Origin: an uncultured Porphyromonadaceae bacterium
GTDB lineage: Bacteria; Bacteroidota; Bacteroidia; Bacteroidales; Muribaculaceae
NCBI GenBank assembly: GCA_947176615.1
Contig: CAMWRO010000114.1
Span: forward strand, 1 to 8,427
Length of the DNA stretch: 8,427 nt
Direction: 5' to 3'
Under the pieces are notes generated by a model. The model was not told the DNA's origin, searched no databases, and was given only the letters and a program-made list of their open reading frames with translations. Of this stretch, positions 6,649 to 8,427 are shown piece by piece. How positions within the stretch are numbered: the first letter of the stretch is position 1; each line of letters opens with the position of its first letter. The position numbers were made by a program, and so were the translations under genes.

Positions 6649-8142
6649 ATGAAACTAACCAAAGGACTAATGGCTTCCGCCCTGTTGGCGGGAAGCATAC
6701 TTGGCGCGGCCGGGCAGACCATAAAACCCGCCGTGGCCGCCAACGAGACCCAGCGGCAGATGAAAGACCGCGGGTATGGCATGTTTATCCACTTCGGCAT
6801 GAACACCTTCATCGAGCAGGAGTGGAGCGAGGGAAAAGTTCCCCCGTCAACCTATGCACCGACCGCACTCGACTGCGACCAGTGGGTGCGCGTGGCCCGC
6901 GACGCGGGATTCCGCTATGTGCTGCTCGTGACCAAGCATCACGACGGATTCTGCCTGTGGGACAGCAAGTATACCGACTATGACGTGGCCTCGTCGGCCG
7001 ACAAGACCGATGTCGTCGGAGCCGTGGCCGATGCCTGCCGCAAATACGGCCTGAAATTCGGTGTCTACTACTCGCTCTGGGACCGCCACGAACCCACCTA
7101 TACCGGCAAGGATTTTTCAAAATATGTCGACTACATGGCGGGACAGCTGGAGGAATTGATGAACAACTACGGCGAGGTGTGCGAAGTGTGGTTTGACGGC
7201 GCGTGGGACAAACCGGGTTCCGAATGGGACATCCCGCGCCTGTACAATATAATCAAGCGCGCCAATCCTTACTGCGCCGTCGGTGTCAACGGCACCGTCG
7301 GGACAAGCGAGGAAGACCACGGCGGCTTCGTCGAGGTACTTCCCGACCGCATGACCGAGGACAACATTTTCCACCTCCGCTATTTTCCCGGCGATTTCCG
7401 TCTGTGGGACCCGAAAATCGCATCTAAAAACGACCGAAAACAGTATCTCCACGGCGACAACTCCTATTATCTGCCGTTTGAACACACAATCTGCCTGAGC
7501 AAAGAGTGGAACTGGTTTCAGAAAGAAGCAATCAAGTGTGTGAGGGACCTTGACGAGCTTGAAGAACTGTTTTACTGGGCAACCGATAATGACAACTGCC
7601 TCGTTGTAAACATCGCTCCCGACCGCGAAGGCCGCATAAGGGAACATGAAGCTCAGACGGCAATCGCACTGCGTCAACGCCTCGGCATCGAGCCGGGCAA
7701 ACCGCTACCGACAGGCGGCAGATACATACAGGTGGGGCAACCGACCGAGGCAACCTCATGCTGGGACGACAGCGGAGATTACGCACCTTCAAATGCTACC
7801 GACGGCGGTATGCAGACTCGCTGGGCCTCACGCACACTCACACCGCAACTGACCGTGTCGCTCGACCCCGACGAAAAATTCAATACCATAACGATATTTG
7901 AATACTGCGACACCGAGCAACTTGGCGATTTCTCCAACCGCCGCACAAACCGCATCCAAGCCTACACTATCGACCGTTTCGCAAACGGCCGATGGGAAAC
8001 CATATATGCCGACGATTCCCCTATGGGCGACTGCAAGACAATCCGTTTCCCATATAGCTATTCGGCCGAGAAAGTCAGACTGAACATCACTGCGGCATCA
8101 GACTTTCCATCAATCTACGAGTTTAATATCATAGACCGCTAA
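6649..8142 (+). CDS. GH29 alpha-L-fucosidase with C-terminal F5/8 type C domain
   Basis: This is a predicted retaining exo-fucosidase of 497 residues. Residues 1-22 form a signal peptide ending GAAG, with no lipobox, so the protein should be periplasmic or secreted. The GH29 barrel spans about 30-345. It shows MFIHFG (45-50), TKHHDGF (95-101) and VWFDGAW, with D183 as the expected nucleophile. In PFEHTICLSKEWNWF, E278 is the best candidate acid/base by alignment with the PxExDxSIRxGWF segment of GH29 subfamily B. Residues about 357-497 form a discoidin/CBM32-like beta-sandwich (ATSCWDD, SNATDGGMQTRWAS, then EKVRLNI), usually a glycan-binding module. The gene starts 12 nt after the galactosidase stop, so the two are probably co-transcribed. 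The subfamily and linkage (alpha-1,2, 1,3 or 1,4) cannot be settled by eye. Confidence 0.93.
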   Translation: MKLTKGLMASALLAGSILGAAGQTIKPAVAANETQRQMKDRGYGMFIHFGMNTFIEQEWSEGKVPPSTYAPTALDCDQWVRVARDAGFRYVLLVTKHHDGFCLWDSKYTDYDVASSADKTDVVGAVADACRKYGLKFGVYYSLWDRHEPTYTGKDFSKYVDYMAGQLEELMNNYGEVCEVWFDGAWDKPGSEWDIPRLYNIIKRANPYCAVGVNGTVGTSEEDHGGFVEVLPDRMTEDNIFHLRYFPGDFRLWDPKIASKNDRKQYLHGDNSYYLPFEHTICLSKEWNWFQKEAIKCVRDLDELEELFYWATDNDNCLVVNIAPDREGRIREHEAQTAIALRQRLGIEPGKPLPTGGRYIQVGQPTEATSCWDDSGDYAPSNATDGGMQTRWASRTLTPQLTVSLDPDEKFNTITIFEYCDTEQLGDFSNRRTNRIQAYTIDRFANGRWETIYADDSPMGDCKTIRFPYSYSAEKVRLNITAASDFPSIYEFNIIDR

Positions 8143-8233
8143 TCTCTGAGACAACAATAAAGCAATGAAAGTATAGCAAAACTGTGTTTTGTCCCAAGTA
8201 ATATTTAATCCATAAGGATTATTCTTTGAATAG

Positions 8234-8261
8234 CCGGGGGTTGCAGTTTCGCAACCCCCGG
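8234..8261 (+). terminator. GC-rich hairpin downstream of the operon, probable terminator
   Basis: CCGGGGGTTGC (8234-8244) pairs with GCAACCCCCGG (8251-8261) in an 11-bp perfect stem with a six-base loop. No real T run follows (AAACATTTAATCC), so termination may be inefficient, or the hairpin may stabilise the mRNA 3' end. It is 91 nt after the fucosidase stop. A 10-bp direct repeat, ATTTAATCCA, lies on each side (8203-8212 and 8266-8275). The rest of 8143-8383 shows no gene. Confidence 0.55.
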
Positions 8262-8383
8262 AAACATTTAATCCAATAAACTAAATCTGCAAAGATTTTT
8301 CAATCACGTTGCATCAGTATCCCCCCGGAAAAAGAACCCGCCGCCGGCACGACGCTCATGGTTCAGTTTCCATGGAATTGTAG

Positions 8384-8403
8384 GGGCGCGATATATCGCG
8401 CCC
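8384..8403. repeat. perfect 20-bp palindrome, possible edge of a dispersed repeat
   Basis: GGGCGCGATA followed by its exact reverse complement makes an inverted repeat with no loop. It is preceded by TTGTAG and followed by GC-rich sequence containing a smaller palindrome, CGCATGATGCG (8413-8423). Its composition differs from the AT-rich intergenic DNA before it. This resembles short palindromic intergenic elements found in multiple copies in bacterial genomes, but only one copy is visible here and the window ends inside it. The alternative is a regulatory site of the next, unseen gene. Confidence 0.45.
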
Positions 8404-8427
8404 GCGGCGAAGGCGCATGATGCGTTG

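Noticed and set aside
7117..7677. 186-codon antisense frame in the fucosidase gene
   Set aside because: It lies entirely within conserved GH29 coding sequence and shows no family signature of its own.
8206..8221. TAATCC-ATAA-GGATTA hairpin followed by TTCTTTG
   Set aside because: A six-base stem in AT-rich intergenic DNA without a continuous T run is likely a chance pairing.

Overview
The window looks like a piece of a gut Bacteroidales chromosome, probably Muribaculaceae or a close relative. That family-level call is inference. It rests on promoter boxes of the Bacteroidetes TAnnTTTG type, start codons without clear Shine-Dalgarno sequences, a BspA-like leucine-rich-repeat surface protein, and a pair of exported glycoside hydrolases. 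All convincing genes lie on the + strand.

Positions 1-553 hold a compact leader-like cassette. It has a well-formed promoter (TTG, 19 nt, TACCTTTG), a possible six-codon leader peptide (MVLDLR), a strong hairpin with a run of eight T, and a possible 40-codon ORF whose ATG directly follows the T run. The order resembles a transcription attenuator. A second promoter candidate (483-490) precedes the large surface-protein gene.

Positions 554-4261 encode a 1235-residue exported protein. It consists of a signal peptide, a BspA/LRR_5-type repeat region, five divergent InlB-B-like beta repeats of about 80 residues, and a small C-terminal domain resembling a sorting tail. The LRR region contains a 501-bp (167-codon) tandem duplication with no nucleotide difference between the copies, followed by a diverged third copy. 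The AT-rich LRR segment contrasts with the GC-rich 3' part of the gene.

A 16-bp perfect hairpin closes this gene. A new promoter candidate then leads into a two-gene operon with a 12-nt gap: a GH36 alpha-galactosidase-like enzyme (4447-6636) and a GH29 alpha-L-fucosidase-like enzyme with a C-terminal F5/8 type C (CBM32-like) domain (6649-8142). Both have signal peptides. Together they would trim terminal alpha-galactose and alpha-fucose from glycans, for example blood-group-B-like or other fucosylated host glycans, or plant side chains. The exact substrate is inference. Downstream lie a GC-rich hairpin and, at the window edge, a 20-bp perfect palindrome that may belong to a dispersed repeat. 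No tRNA, rRNA, CRISPR array, insertion sequence or complete mobile element was seen.
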